In this document: in pieces, positions 1 to 7,787 of the stretch | Layout of the letters: each line of letters opens with the position of its first letter | How positions within the stretch are numbered: position 1 is the first letter of the stretch | Translations under genes and position numbers: made by a program | Notes under the pieces: model-generated | What the model saw: the letters and a program-made list of their open reading frames with translations, nothing else | What the model was told of the DNA's origin: nothing | Databases searched by the model: none | Assembly: GCA_964496575.1 (NCBI GenBank) | Contig: CAZCAC010000173.1 | Coordinates: 1-16,163 of the forward strand | Length of the DNA stretch: 16,163 bases | Direction of reading: 5' to 3' | Origin: CAZCAC01 sp964496575 | Lineage (GTDB): Bacteria > Planctomycetota > UBA1135 > GCA-002686595

Positions 1-79
1 CCCGCTACCCCCCACCCCCCCGGCCGCAACCGGACGGCTGGGCGATAGCGGCGGATTCTGACCAGGTACCGTACCGGAT

Positions 80-487
80 TCAGCCGGCTCCGTTGACCTC
101 TTCGAGCAGGGCCAGGGCACGCTTGGCGTTGGGGGTCCGCACGTAGAAGCCGTGGTTGCGGACGTTCGCGCCGGCGCTGCCGTAGGCGTAGTCGATGTTG
201 ATACGCTTCTTGGCGAAGGTCCGGGTCAGGTTGGCGAGCGCGCCGGCCTTGTTCGGCAGCTTCACTAAAACGACGTCCTGATCGAACGCCAGCATGCCAT
301 GCTCCCCGAGCAGGTGCAGCGCCGCCTCGGGCTTGTTCACCACCATGCGCAGCGCTCCGTGATCGATCGAGTTCACCAGGGTGAAGCCGAGGATGTTGAT
401 CTTCTGCTCCGACAGGGCCTCCGTGACTCGGGCGAAGGTACCCGGGTGGTTCTCGAGTAGGACGACGATCTCCTTGACGATTTCCAT
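80..487 (-). CDS. Tandem ACT-domain protein (COG4747-like)
   Basis: A 135-residue protein made of two ACT domains, roughly residues 3-66 and 71-132. Each opens with the ACT signature of a beta strand, then a turn and helix: ENHPGTFARVTEALSE in the first copy and LPNKAGALANLTRTFAKK in the second. Stand-alone tandem ACT proteins of this size are small intracellular sensors that bind amino acids or similar ligands at the domain interface; no catalytic domain is present. The start at 487 is chosen because GAGG (493-496, read on the minus strand) lies 5 nt upstream and the protein then begins exactly at the first ACT strand. A longer open frame to 805 adds only low-complexity sequence and is not supported. 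It is divergent from the metallopeptidase. Ligand and partner cannot be read from the sequence. Confidence 0.88.
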   Translation of the reverse strand: MEIVKEIVVLLENHPGTFARVTEALSEQKINILGFTLVNSIDHGALRMVVNKPEAALHLLGEHGMLAFDQDVVLVKLPNKAGALANLTRTFAKKRINIDYAYGSAGANVRNHGFYVRTPNAKRALALLEEVNGAG

Positions 488-906
488 GCCAACCTCAATC
501 GGGACTATTCGGGCCGTAGACCTGTGTACGGTACGGTGTCGGGACGGGAATCGCCACTCGACCAATCCTGTTCCAGAAACCGCATCCAGAGGTCCCCTGG
601 CTGACGGGCCCCGGCCGGAGGACAGGGGATCCCAGCTGTCTCTTCGATCACCCGGCCCACGCCCGCGGGGCCCGGAACCACGGGATACGGAATCAGCTTC
701 ACCATCACACGCTCGCGGCGTCGGGGAGGTGCGGTCCGATGATGCCGCCGGTGCGTGAAAGTGAACCTGGTTCCGTATCCCCCCGGAGGCCGGTGAAGGA
801 ACCATGGATTCCGGTCACATCGGGGCGTGCGAATCCCCTTCTTCCCGCGAACGGCGACGCGGAGGTGTCGCGACCGAACGGAAGAAGTACGGAAGAGGAA
901 ACGACC
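488..906. other. Gene-poor divergent intergenic region
   Basis: About 420 nt between the divergent ACT gene and the metallopeptidase gene. It must hold the promoters of both, but I see no convincing -35/-10 pair. A minus-strand open stretch could encode about 66 residues starting MVKLIPYPVV and ending 17 nt before the ACT start. Its third-position GC is visibly lower than that of the neighbouring genes and I recognise no family, so I do not call it. A plus-strand extension of the peptidase frame upstream of 907 is also open but lacks coding character. Confidence 0.5.
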
Positions 907-3900
907 ATGCGTATCACGAGAAGAGCCTCCCTCATCGGCCTGCTGCTCCTTCTGGCGCCCGGCCTGCCCACCCTGGCGCAGTCGACGACGGACCCCCGCA
1001 CGGTCGCCATCCGCCTCGCCGGAGCGTTTCCTGGAGAGCTCCGCCCTCGCTTCGATCGCGAGACCGGTCGGTTCGCCGAAGCGCTCGGCCGAGTGCGGGT
1101 GGCATCGCATGGCATCGACGAAGCGAACCTCGAGCTGACCGCGCGCCTCGTCCTGGAAGAAGCTCCCGGCCTACTCGGGATCGACTCCGGGGAACTGTCC
1201 GAGGTCCACCGCGGCCGGAGCGGCGGGCTCCTGATCTGGCGAGCACGGCAGGAGATCGACACCTTACCCGTCGTCGGCAGCATGGTGGAGCTGACCTTCC
1301 ACGAGGACGGACACCTGCTCGCCCTGCGGGCGCGGGGGCTGGCGCGAGCGCCGGAGGAGCCCGTGGAGTTCCGCGTCTCGCGCGGCGACGCGGGAGAGCT
1401 GGCTCGTCTCACGCCACCCGGCGTCGGCGAGCACGCCTACGCCTGGAAGCCGGAGCGCCTCTTCGTCGCCGAGAAGATCGCCGACCGGCACGTCGCCCGC
1501 GCCGCCTGGCGCGTTCACGTCGCCGATCCCGACGTCGCGGACTCCCTCTGGACGGCCTACGTCGACGCGCGAACCGGCGAGGTCTTCCGCGTCGACTCCG
1601 AGGTCCTCGACGCGCTGATCAGCGGTGGTGTGGACGGCCGCGGCCACGCGAGCGGGAATCACCAGACCGGAGGAGCGCCCGTACTCTCGCCGATGCGAAA
1701 CCTCTACGTGAATGCGCTCCTGGCCGGCGCAGCGACGATCTTCCCCACCTCGTTGAACGGCTGCGACGACGAGGCGCCAGTGGTGTCCGGAGACGGCACG
1801 ACGGTCGTGTACGCGAGCAACTGCGGCTCCGGCGGCGAGATCTGGGTCATCGGCTCCGACGGCAGCGGGATGACACAGCTCACGTCGAACGGCGTTCCCG
1901 ACCACTCGCCCTCGATCGACGACACCGGTAGCACGATCGTCTTCGTCTCGGAGCTGACCGGCAACCCCGAGATCTGGAAGATCGGATCGGACGGGACCGG
2001 GCTGACGCAGCTCACCTCCAACGGCGCGACGAATGCGCGGCCGCGCATCACCGACGCCGGCGACAGGCTGATCTTCGCCTCGGACGTCGACGGGGATTTC
2101 GAGATCTACCGCCTGGAGATCGACGGGAACGGTCTGGTGCAGCTCACCAGCAACGATGACCACGACGGCGAGGCCGACTTCAGCGGGGACGGCGGCAAGA
2201 TCGCCTTCGTCTCCGATCGCGACGGTGACGCGGAGATCTTCGTCATGGACGGCGACGGCAGCGCGGAGACCCAGCTCACCTTCAACGCGGTGGTCGACGG
2301 CGCGCCCGATCTCGACGACGCCGGCTTCCTGATCGCGTTCGAGTCGAAGATGGGCTCCGACTACGGCGGCCAGGACGGGCTCCCCGGCACGGTCGGCGCG
2401 CTCTCGGCGCGACAGCGCCTCAGCGCGGTGCCGAGGCGCTACTCCGTGTGGGAGGTCCACACTGATGGAAGCGGCCTGCAGCAGCTCGTCCTGGACGGCA
2501 TCTCTCGCGAGCCCGATCTGTCGGGGGACGGGCTGACGATCGCCTTCACCTACGAAAAGGGAACAGCCGACGACACCGAGATCCACCTCTTCCACCGGCC
2601 GACCGGCACGACGGTGGAGCTGACCGACGACGCGCTGGACCAGTCGCACCCGAGCCTGTCCGACGACGGCACCACGGTGGTCTGGGACTACGACGAGGGC
2701 GAGCTCTCCATCGCCGTGGCCGCGCTGACGCCGGCGAACTTCGCGCAGACGGTCACCGACACCCTCGGCGGCTACAGCTTCGACCTTCCCGCCGGCTCGA
2801 CCCCTTCGATCAGCGCGAGGCTGTCGGGGCTCTACGCCCGCGTCAAGGACCTCGCGCCGGGCAGCAAGAACCTCCGCGTTTCGACCTCGGCCACCGCGCC
2901 GGCCAGCCTCGTCGACATGCTGTTCAACCCGGCCGGAGCGGCGGAGCTCCCGACGACGCAGGTCACGGCGTACCAGCACGTCGACATCGCCCACGACCAC
3001 GCCAAGACGATCCTGAGCCTGCCCAGCTTCGGTCTGGGGCTCCCGCTGCCGTTCGAGTCGCCGGCGCTGACCCGGGTCAACGACCCGACCGCGCAGCGCA
3101 ATGCCTACTACAGCCCCTTGACCCAGGCGATGACCTTCTTCATCTCCTCCGGGCCGGGCCGGCCGAACACCGCGTACGACACGGTGATCCACCACGAGAG
3201 CGGCCACCGCATCGACGACACCTTCGGCGGTCTGTTCACGTTCGATCCTTGCGCGCATCCATTCGCATTCGCGGAGGGCAAGGCGGACGAGCTGGCGATT
3301 TCCACCTCCGGGTCGCTGGTCATCGGCGCGGACTTCTCCGGGCCCGGAACGGCGATCCGCGACTACGGCGTGCCCGTCTCGCTCGGGGGGAGCGCGACGC
3401 GCCAGCTCGACTGCCTCGACTGCGCGACCGACCCGGACACCGGCCTTCCCGAGCCGCACGACCACGGCGAGGCGTTCGCCGGCTTCTACAAGGATCTGCG
3501 TGCTCTCCTGGGACCGGCGATCGCGGACGAACTGGCCTTCTCGGCCTTCTCGATGACGCCGCCCGACATGAATTCGGCGGTGCTGGGGATCTTCCTGCGC
3601 GATGCCGACCCGGCGCTCGGCTACGGGGGCACCGGGGATGCCGTCTTCGCGCCACACTACGACGCGATCTGCGAGGCCGCGGCGAAGCACGGCTTCGACT
3701 GCTGGCCGCGTCCCGACTGGGGCTCGGAGGTCTGTCACCTCGCCGTGTGCGGCCCGACGCCCGCGGTCCACCAGACGCCGGGCACCGAGTGGCTGGGTGC
3801 GACCGTGATGGCCCCCGACGGAGCCTGCAACCCGATCCCCTTCACGCCCGACGAGGACGGTGTGATCATGGATCCCGCCTGGCCCAGCAGCGGCGCGGTA

Positions 3901-4356
3901 CCGGTCACGGTGACGGTGAGCGTCGACCCCGCGCTGCTCGGCAGCGGGCGCTACGGCGGCACGACGGCGGGCGGCGGCCCGAACTTCCTGCGCTACCTCT
4001 ACCTGAACGCCTGGCTGTTCGTCGACGACGGGGTCGGCGGGATCGCCGAGGAGCACCACGTGCTCGGCACGGGCAGTATCAGCACGGAGACGGGCCCGCA
4101 AGGGTTTGCGCCGAACACGATCGCGTTCGATCCGGACTCCTGGGGTGGAGCGAGCACCTCGGTGACCTTCATCATCGACGTGCCCGAGGTCCCGGAGGAT
4201 CGCTACGCATACGTGCGCTTCCGCCTCGACTACGGCGAGGACTCCGGCAAGCTCCTGCCGCTCAACTGCTATTCGGACCCGGCGCTAGGAGGACCGTGCG
4301 GACCGGCGCGGTACGGCGAGGTCGAGGACTACCAGGTGTTGATCGTCGGGCCGTGA
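907..4356 (+). CDS. Secreted M36-like metallopeptidase with inserted PD40 propeller and C-terminal GEVED domain
   Basis: A 1149-residue exported protein. The start at 907 is preferred over 739 because it follows an SD (AGAGG, 894-898) and begins a signal peptide (MRITRRAS, hydrophobic run, cut near LAQS). Residues about 60-240 resemble a fungalysin/thermolysin propeptide, ending in AYVDARTGEVFRVDSE. Residues about 285-608 contain six to seven PD40/TolB-like blades (SDGTGLTQLTSN, DGDGSAETQLTFN). The catalytic part follows: HESGH with zinc ligands H763 and H767 and base E764, then E790 in AEGKADELA as third ligand, 23 residues later, as in gluzincins. HDHGEAFAGFYKDL further on resembles the M36 region after the zinc site. 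The C-terminus (YGEVEDYQVLIVGP) is a GEVED domain, common in secreted proteins. Likely a periplasmic or extracellular protease made as a zymogen; the substrate is unknown. The propeller between propeptide and catalytic domain is unusual. Confidence 0.87.
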   Translation: MRITRRASLIGLLLLLAPGLPTLAQSTTDPRTVAIRLAGAFPGELRPRFDRETGRFAEALGRVRVASHGIDEANLELTARLVLEEAPGLLGIDSGELSEVHRGRSGGLLIWRARQEIDTLPVVGSMVELTFHEDGHLLALRARGLARAPEEPVEFRVSRGDAGELARLTPPGVGEHAYAWKPERLFVAEKIADRHVARAAWRVHVADPDVADSLWTAYVDARTGEVFRVDSEVLDALISGGVDGRGHASGNHQTGGAPVLSPMRNLYVNALLAGAATIFPTSLNGCDDEAPVVSGDGTTVVYASNCGSGGEIWVIGSDGSGMTQLTSNGVPDHSPSIDDTGSTIVFVSELTGNPEIWKIGSDGTGLTQLTSNGATNARPRITDAGDRLIFASDVDGDFEIYRLEIDGNGLVQLTSNDDHDGEADFSGDGGKIAFVSDRDGDAEIFVMDGDGSAETQLTFNAVVDGAPDLDDAGFLIAFESKMGSDYGGQDGLPGTVGALSARQRLSAVPRRYSVWEVHTDGSGLQQLVLDGISREPDLSGDGLTIAFTYEKGTADDTEIHLFHRPTGTTVELTDDALDQSHPSLSDDGTTVVWDYDEGELSIAVAALTPANFAQTVTDTLGGYSFDLPAGSTPSISARLSGLYARVKDLAPGSKNLRVSTSATAPASLVDMLFNPAGAAELPTTQVTAYQHVDIAHDHAKTILSLPSFGLGLPLPFESPALTRVNDPTAQRNAYYSPLTQAMTFFISSGPGRPNTAYDTVIHHESGHRIDDTFGGLFTFDPCAHPFAFAEGKADELAISTSGSLVIGADFSGPGTAIRDYGVPVSLGGSATRQLDCLDCATDPDTGLPEPHDHGEAFAGFYKDLRALLGPAIADELAFSAFSMTPPDMNSAVLGIFLRDADPALGYGGTGDAVFAPHYDAICEAAAKHGFDCWPRPDWGSEVCHLAVCGPTPAVHQTPGTEWLGATVMAPDGACNPIPFTPDEDGVIMDPAWPSSGAVPVTVTVSVDPALLGSGRYGGTTAGGGPNFLRYLYLNAWLFVDDGVGGIAEEHHVLGTGSISTETGPQGFAPNTIAFDPDSWGGASTSVTFIIDVPEVPEDRYAYVRFRLDYGEDSGKLLPLNCYSDPALGGPCGPARYGEVEDYQVLIVGP

Positions 4357-4478
4357 TCTCGACGCCGGCGCGGCGCCTCACCCCGCGTCGCGCCCTACTC
4401 ACGAACAGCTTCTTTGGACTCCCGGAGAACCGAGGCTCCCCGGCTCGTCGATGGCTGATGGTCGGGGATCCGGCATTC

Positions 4479-4494
4479 TCGCCCGGGAGGGCGA
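4479..4494 (+). other. Short perfect hairpin upstream of the sulfatase-like gene
   Basis: TCGCCC and GGGCGA form a perfect 6-bp stem around a GGGA tetraloop, 38 nt before the ATG at 4533 and about 120 nt after the peptidase stop. There is no T-tract, so it is at best a weak terminator for the peptidase transcript. It may also be chance in GC-rich sequence. Confidence 0.25.
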
Positions 4495-4520
4495 TCGACC
4501 AGCTCGCCCACCCGTTGTGT

Positions 4521-4526
4521 TACCCT
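4521..4526 (+). promoter_or_regulatory. Possible -10 element (TACCCT) of a leaderless transcript
   Basis: TACCCT fits the TANNNT pattern and ends exactly 6 nt before the ATG at 4533. There is no SD between it and the start. No good -35 is found at 17 nt; TCGACC at 4495-4500 would need a 20-nt spacer. It is supported mainly by the same geometry at the genes starting at 11624 and 13871. Confidence 0.25.
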
Positions 4527-4532
4527 GCCGCG

Positions 4533-7001
4533 ATGCGCCGAATCCGCTCGATCCCGTCCCGCCGCTCCGGACGCCTCCGGTGGGGGCTGCTCGCCGGTCT
4601 CCTGGCCCTCGGCCTCGCCGGTTTCGCGCTGTGGCAGCTGGTCGGAGGAGCGGAGCCGGCGATCCGGAACCTCCTCCTCGTGACCTTCGACACCACGCGC
4701 GCCGACCATCTCGGCTGCTACGGCAGTGAGTCGGCCTCGACCCCCCACCTCGACCAGCTGGCGACCGAAGGCGTACTCTTCGAGAACTGCATCGCGGTCA
4801 CGCCGATCACCCTGCCCTCGCACGCCTCGATCCTCACCGGGCTCTACCCGTTCCGGCACGGCGTGCGCAACAACGCGACGCACCACCTCCCGGAGCGGAT
4901 ACCCACTCTCGCCGGTTCGCTCTCCGAGGCGGGCATCGAGACCGGCGCGGTGATCGCGGCCATGGTCCTCGACTCGCGCTACGGCCTCGACCGGGGATTC
5001 GAACACTACGACGACGACCTCTCCAGCGGCGCCGAGCCCTCGGCGATCTCCTTCAAGGAGACGGACGCGGCCGACACCACGCGGCGCGCACTCGAGTGGC
5101 TGGACAAGCGGGGGCGAGAGCCCTGGTTCCTGTGGGTGCACTTCTTCGATCCCCACGCGGCCTACCAGCCGCCGCTGGAATTCACCCAGCGATGCGGTGG
5201 ATCCCACTACGACGGGGAGATCGCCTACGCGGACGAGCACCTCGGCCAGATCCTCGCGCGGTTGCGCGGTCGAGGAGAGCTCGACGACACGCTGGTGGTG
5301 GTGACCGCCGATCACGGGGAGTCCCTCGGCGAGCACGGGGAGAGCACGCACTCGCTCTTCATCTACGACGCGACCACGCGCGTGCCGCTGATCCTGGCGC
5401 ATCCCTCGCTGGCCCGGGGCCGGCGGATCGAGCAGGTGGTCAGTCTGGTGGATATCGTTCCGACGATCCTCGAGCTGCTCGAGGTCCCTTCACCCGGCGA
5501 CCTCGACGGCCGCTCGCTGGCCCACTGCCTGCTGGATCCGGCGGTGACGCTGGAGCCCGCGCCGGTCTACTCCGAATCGATGGCGCCGCTCTACAACCAC
5601 GGCTGGGCGGATCTGCGCGCGGTGCGCGGCGACCAGCACCGCTATATCCGCGCACCTCGGCCCGAGCTGTACGAGCTGCCCCTCGATCCGCTCGAGCTGG
5701 ACAACCTCCTCCCCGGCGCTTCCGAACGGGCGGCACCGTTCGAGGCGTCGCTCGAGGGGATGCTGCCCGAGCAGGAGGAGGACTCGCGCGAGATCGACAT
5801 CGCGGAGATCGACCCCGAGCTGCGTCAATCACTCGCTGCGCTCGGCTACACCTGGAGTGAACAGAACGGCGTGAGCGTCCCCGCCTCCGAACGCCCCGAC
5901 CCCAAGGACCGCATCGAGGCGTGGGAGAAGTTCCTCCTCGGCCAGAAACGAATCACCGAAGGGCGGCCGGAGGAGGCGGAGCAGGTACTGCGCGAGGTGC
6001 TGGCGGAGAACCCCGACTCGGCCGAGGTGAGCGGCGCCCTGGTGAAGGCGCTCATCGATCAAGACCGCCGGCAGGAGGCCCTGGAGGTGTTGCGCGTCGC
6101 CACCCTCTCCCCCACCATCCGCGGACGGACCTTCATCATGCGCGCCGAGCTGGAGCGGGAATTCGGAACCGACGCCTGGCGGGAGTGCCTCCGGAAGGCC
6201 CGAGCGCTCGAGCCACACGAGCCGCAGGCGTGGGCGCGGCAGGGGGAGTTCCTGATCGAGGACGGAGACCTCGACGGAGCGAGCGAAGCATTCGAGCACG
6301 CCATCGAGGTCGACGGCGACTACGCCGAGGCCTGGGTCGGACTGGGAAAGGTGCGGCGGCGCCAAGGGCAGCTCGACGCGGCGGCCGAGGCGTTCGAGCG
6401 GGCCGCCGAGGTCGACCCGAGCTTCTGGAGGGCGCCCTACGCCCGGGGCCTGCTCGCCGAGGCCCGTGAGCAGTTCGACGAGGCGCTGCGCTTCTACCAG
6501 GAGGCGAAACGGCTGGACTCCGAGCAAGCGGTGGTTCACCTGAGGCTCGGCGACCTCCACACCCGGGGCGGCCGGACGGCGAAGGCGGAGGCGAGCTACC
6601 TCGAGGTCCTGAGGGTGAACCCGGGCCACCTCACCGCGCGGTACAGCCTCGGCGTCCTCTACCACCAGGCGGGGCGCAAGGCCGAGGCGGGTGAAATGCT
6701 CCGCGCGGCCGGCGAGGTGCCCGCGGGCCGGGTCGAGGCTTGGCGCAAGCTCGTCGTCGCATGTCGGCTGTGCGAGGAGCATCAGGGCCTGCGGCTCGCC
6801 TCCGCGCGTCTGCTGGAGCAAGTACCCGACGACTACCAGGGTTTGATGGCCTCCACCACCGCGAGTCTGAAGCTCGGTCAGAAGAACGCGGCAGGTCCGA
6901 CGCTGCGACGCGCGTTCGCGGTCGACCCGGAACGGGTGAAGCAACGAGCCGCGCGGGACCCGGAGATCGGGGCGCTGGTCGCGGAGCTTGGACTCGAGTG
7001 A
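4533..7001 (+). CDS. Membrane-anchored sulfatase-like hydrolase fused to a TPR domain
   Basis: An 822-residue protein of the alkaline phosphatase/sulfatase superfamily. An Arg-rich N-terminus and one hydrophobic helix (about residues 17-38) anchor it with the rest probably periplasmic. The sulfatase fold begins at NLLLVTFDTTRADHLGCYG, with metal-ligand candidates D53, and D260 and H261 in VTADHGESLGEHGE. At the nucleophile position, where type I sulfatases have C/S-x-P-x-R, the sequence is TLPSH with T93. Formylglycine therefore cannot form, and a Thr nucleophile of the phosphatase or phosphotransferase kind is possible. From about residue 455 (DPKDRIEAW) to the end there are eight or so TPR-like helical hairpins, for example AEAWVGLGKVRRRQGQLDAA. 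The start at 4533 is chosen for the membrane anchor; no SD is visible. Sulfatase-TPR proteins are frequent in Planctomycetota and Myxococcota; substrate unknown. Confidence 0.85.
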   Translation: MRRIRSIPSRRSGRLRWGLLAGLLALGLAGFALWQLVGGAEPAIRNLLLVTFDTTRADHLGCYGSESASTPHLDQLATEGVLFENCIAVTPITLPSHASILTGLYPFRHGVRNNATHHLPERIPTLAGSLSEAGIETGAVIAAMVLDSRYGLDRGFEHYDDDLSSGAEPSAISFKETDAADTTRRALEWLDKRGREPWFLWVHFFDPHAAYQPPLEFTQRCGGSHYDGEIAYADEHLGQILARLRGRGELDDTLVVVTADHGESLGEHGESTHSLFIYDATTRVPLILAHPSLARGRRIEQVVSLVDIVPTILELLEVPSPGDLDGRSLAHCLLDPAVTLEPAPVYSESMAPLYNHGWADLRAVRGDQHRYIRAPRPELYELPLDPLELDNLLPGASERAAPFEASLEGMLPEQEEDSREIDIAEIDPELRQSLAALGYTWSEQNGVSVPASERPDPKDRIEAWEKFLLGQKRITEGRPEEAEQVLREVLAENPDSAEVSGALVKALIDQDRRQEALEVLRVATLSPTIRGRTFIMRAELEREFGTDAWRECLRKARALEPHEPQAWARQGEFLIEDGDLDGASEAFEHAIEVDGDYAEAWVGLGKVRRRQGQLDAAAEAFERAAEVDPSFWRAPYARGLLAEAREQFDEALRFYQEAKRLDSEQAVVHLRLGDLHTRGGRTAKAEASYLEVLRVNPGHLTARYSLGVLYHQAGRKAEAGEMLRAAGEVPAGRVEAWRKLVVACRLCEEHQGLRLASARLLEQVPDDYQGLMASTTASLKLGQKNAAGPTLRRAFAVDPERVKQRAARDPEIGALVAELGLE

Positions 7002-7135
7002 CTCCGTATCCGTCGGACTCGCGACCCGGCTGTCCGTTTTGGGGAACATACGCCGGAGAATCGCCTGTCCATTTCACGAACGGAGACTCATTTGGCGAAT
7101 GACGGCCGGCCGCCTCACCCCTGCCGTCGATCGGC

Positions 7136-7141
7136 TAGGAT
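7136..7141 (+). promoter_or_regulatory. Possible -10 element (TAGGAT) of the sigma-kinase operon
   Basis: TAGGAT lies 13 nt before the ATG at 7155 and fits TANNNT. A transcript starting about 7 nt downstream would begin close to that ATG and exclude the upstream ATG at 7140, which overlaps the hexamer. No recognisable -35 lies 16-18 nt upstream; an alternative sigma factor, perhaps the product itself, could use a different -35. Confidence 0.25.
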
Positions 7142-7154
7142 GCTCCCCACCTCG

Positions 7155-7787
7155 ATGACTTCTCCTTCCGATTCTCCCGAGAGCACGGTTCCCTTTCCGG
7201 ACACCGTGTCCGAGAGCGCGACCCTCGAGCTCCTCGCGCGGTTCCGTGACGGTGACAGTGCGGCGTTCGGCGAGCTGTACCGCCGGTACCACGACGAGCT
7301 CCTGTTCGCCGTGCGCGCCCACCTCGGCTCGCGACTGCGGTCGGTGCTGGAGAGCGAGGACGTCCTGCAGAGCGTGGTGGTGGATGCGTTCAAGGCGCTG
7401 CCGCGCTTCGAGCCGCGGGGTCCGGGAAGCCTGCGCCACTACCTGCACCAGATGATCGTGAACAAGATCCGCGCGAGAGCCGACTACTTCAACGCGGCCA
7501 AGCGAGCCGGGACCGAGCCTCTCTCGGAGAGCCGGGCCGCGGATCTCGCCGGCGTGGGGGGTGAGCTCGGCTATCGCGACGGAGACCGCTTCGTGAAGCT
7601 CGAGGGCGCACTACGCAAGCTGCCCGAGGAGATGCGGCGCGTGATCGTGCTGCGCAAGGTCGACGGTCTGCCGAGCAGGGAGGTCGCCACGATGCTCGGC
7701 AAGGGAGACGCCGCCGTGCGGAAGCTCTACTCCCGGGCGCTGGCCCGTCTCACCGCCGAGCTGACCTCGTCGGAGGCGGGCGGGTGA
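7155..7787 (+). CDS. ECF-type RNA polymerase sigma factor linked to a Ser/Thr kinase
   Basis: A 210-residue sigma-70 family factor with only regions 2 and 4. Region 2 spans about residues 24-115 (FRDGDSAAFGELYRRYHDEL, then ESEDVLQSVVVDAFKAL and the DNA-melting part LRHYLHQMIVNKIR). Region 4 spans about 153-203 (LPEEMRRVIVLRKVDGL, helix-turn-helix SREVATMLGKGDAAVRKLYSRAL). The core-binding segment keeps acidic residues (LESED). It should direct RNA polymerase to a dedicated promoter set. The stop overlaps the kinase start by GTGA, so the two are translationally coupled. No anti-sigma factor is nearby, which suggests control by the kinase, as is known or proposed for some ECF groups encoded beside Ser/Thr kinases. 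The start could instead be ATG 7140. Confidence 0.88.
   Translation: MTSPSDSPESTVPFPDTVSESATLELLARFRDGDSAAFGELYRRYHDELLFAVRAHLGSRLRSVLESEDVLQSVVVDAFKALPRFEPRGPGSLRHYLHQMIVNKIRARADYFNAAKRAGTEPLSESRAADLAGVGGELGYRDGDRFVKLEGALRKLPEEMRRVIVLRKVDGLPSREVATMLGKGDAAVRKLYSRALARLTAELTSSEAGG
7772..7776 (+). promoter_or_regulatory. Shine-Dalgarno site inside the sigma gene for the kinase
   Basis: GGAGG lies 7 nt before the GTG at 7784, inside the end of the sigma-factor gene. It fixes the kinase start at the GTG of the GTGA overlap. Confidence 0.75.

Noticed and set aside
64..537. Similar GGTACCGTACC and GTACGGTACGGT motifs on both sides of the tandem-ACT gene, considered as flanking repeats.
   Set aside because: Only about 8-10 matching bases of simple sequence; expected by chance.
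505..1110. Minus-strand open frame whose last 66 codons (from MVKLIPYPVV) end 17 nt before the tandem-ACT start.
   Set aside because: Third-position GC is clearly below that of neighbouring genes, no SD or family is recognisable, and the upstream part overlaps the peptidase start region. A real small protein is possible but unsupported.
1264..4101. 945-codon open frame antisense to the metallopeptidase.
   Set aside because: It is an Arg/Val/Asp/Gly-biased mirror of a high-GC coding strand with no domains, while the sense frame has coherent domains and catalytic residues.
3249..4532. Plus-strand extension of the sulfatase frame upstream of 4533 into the peptidase gene.
   Set aside because: The extension is Arg-rich shadow sequence of the peptidase in another frame. 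The membrane anchor and superfamily domain begin at 4533.
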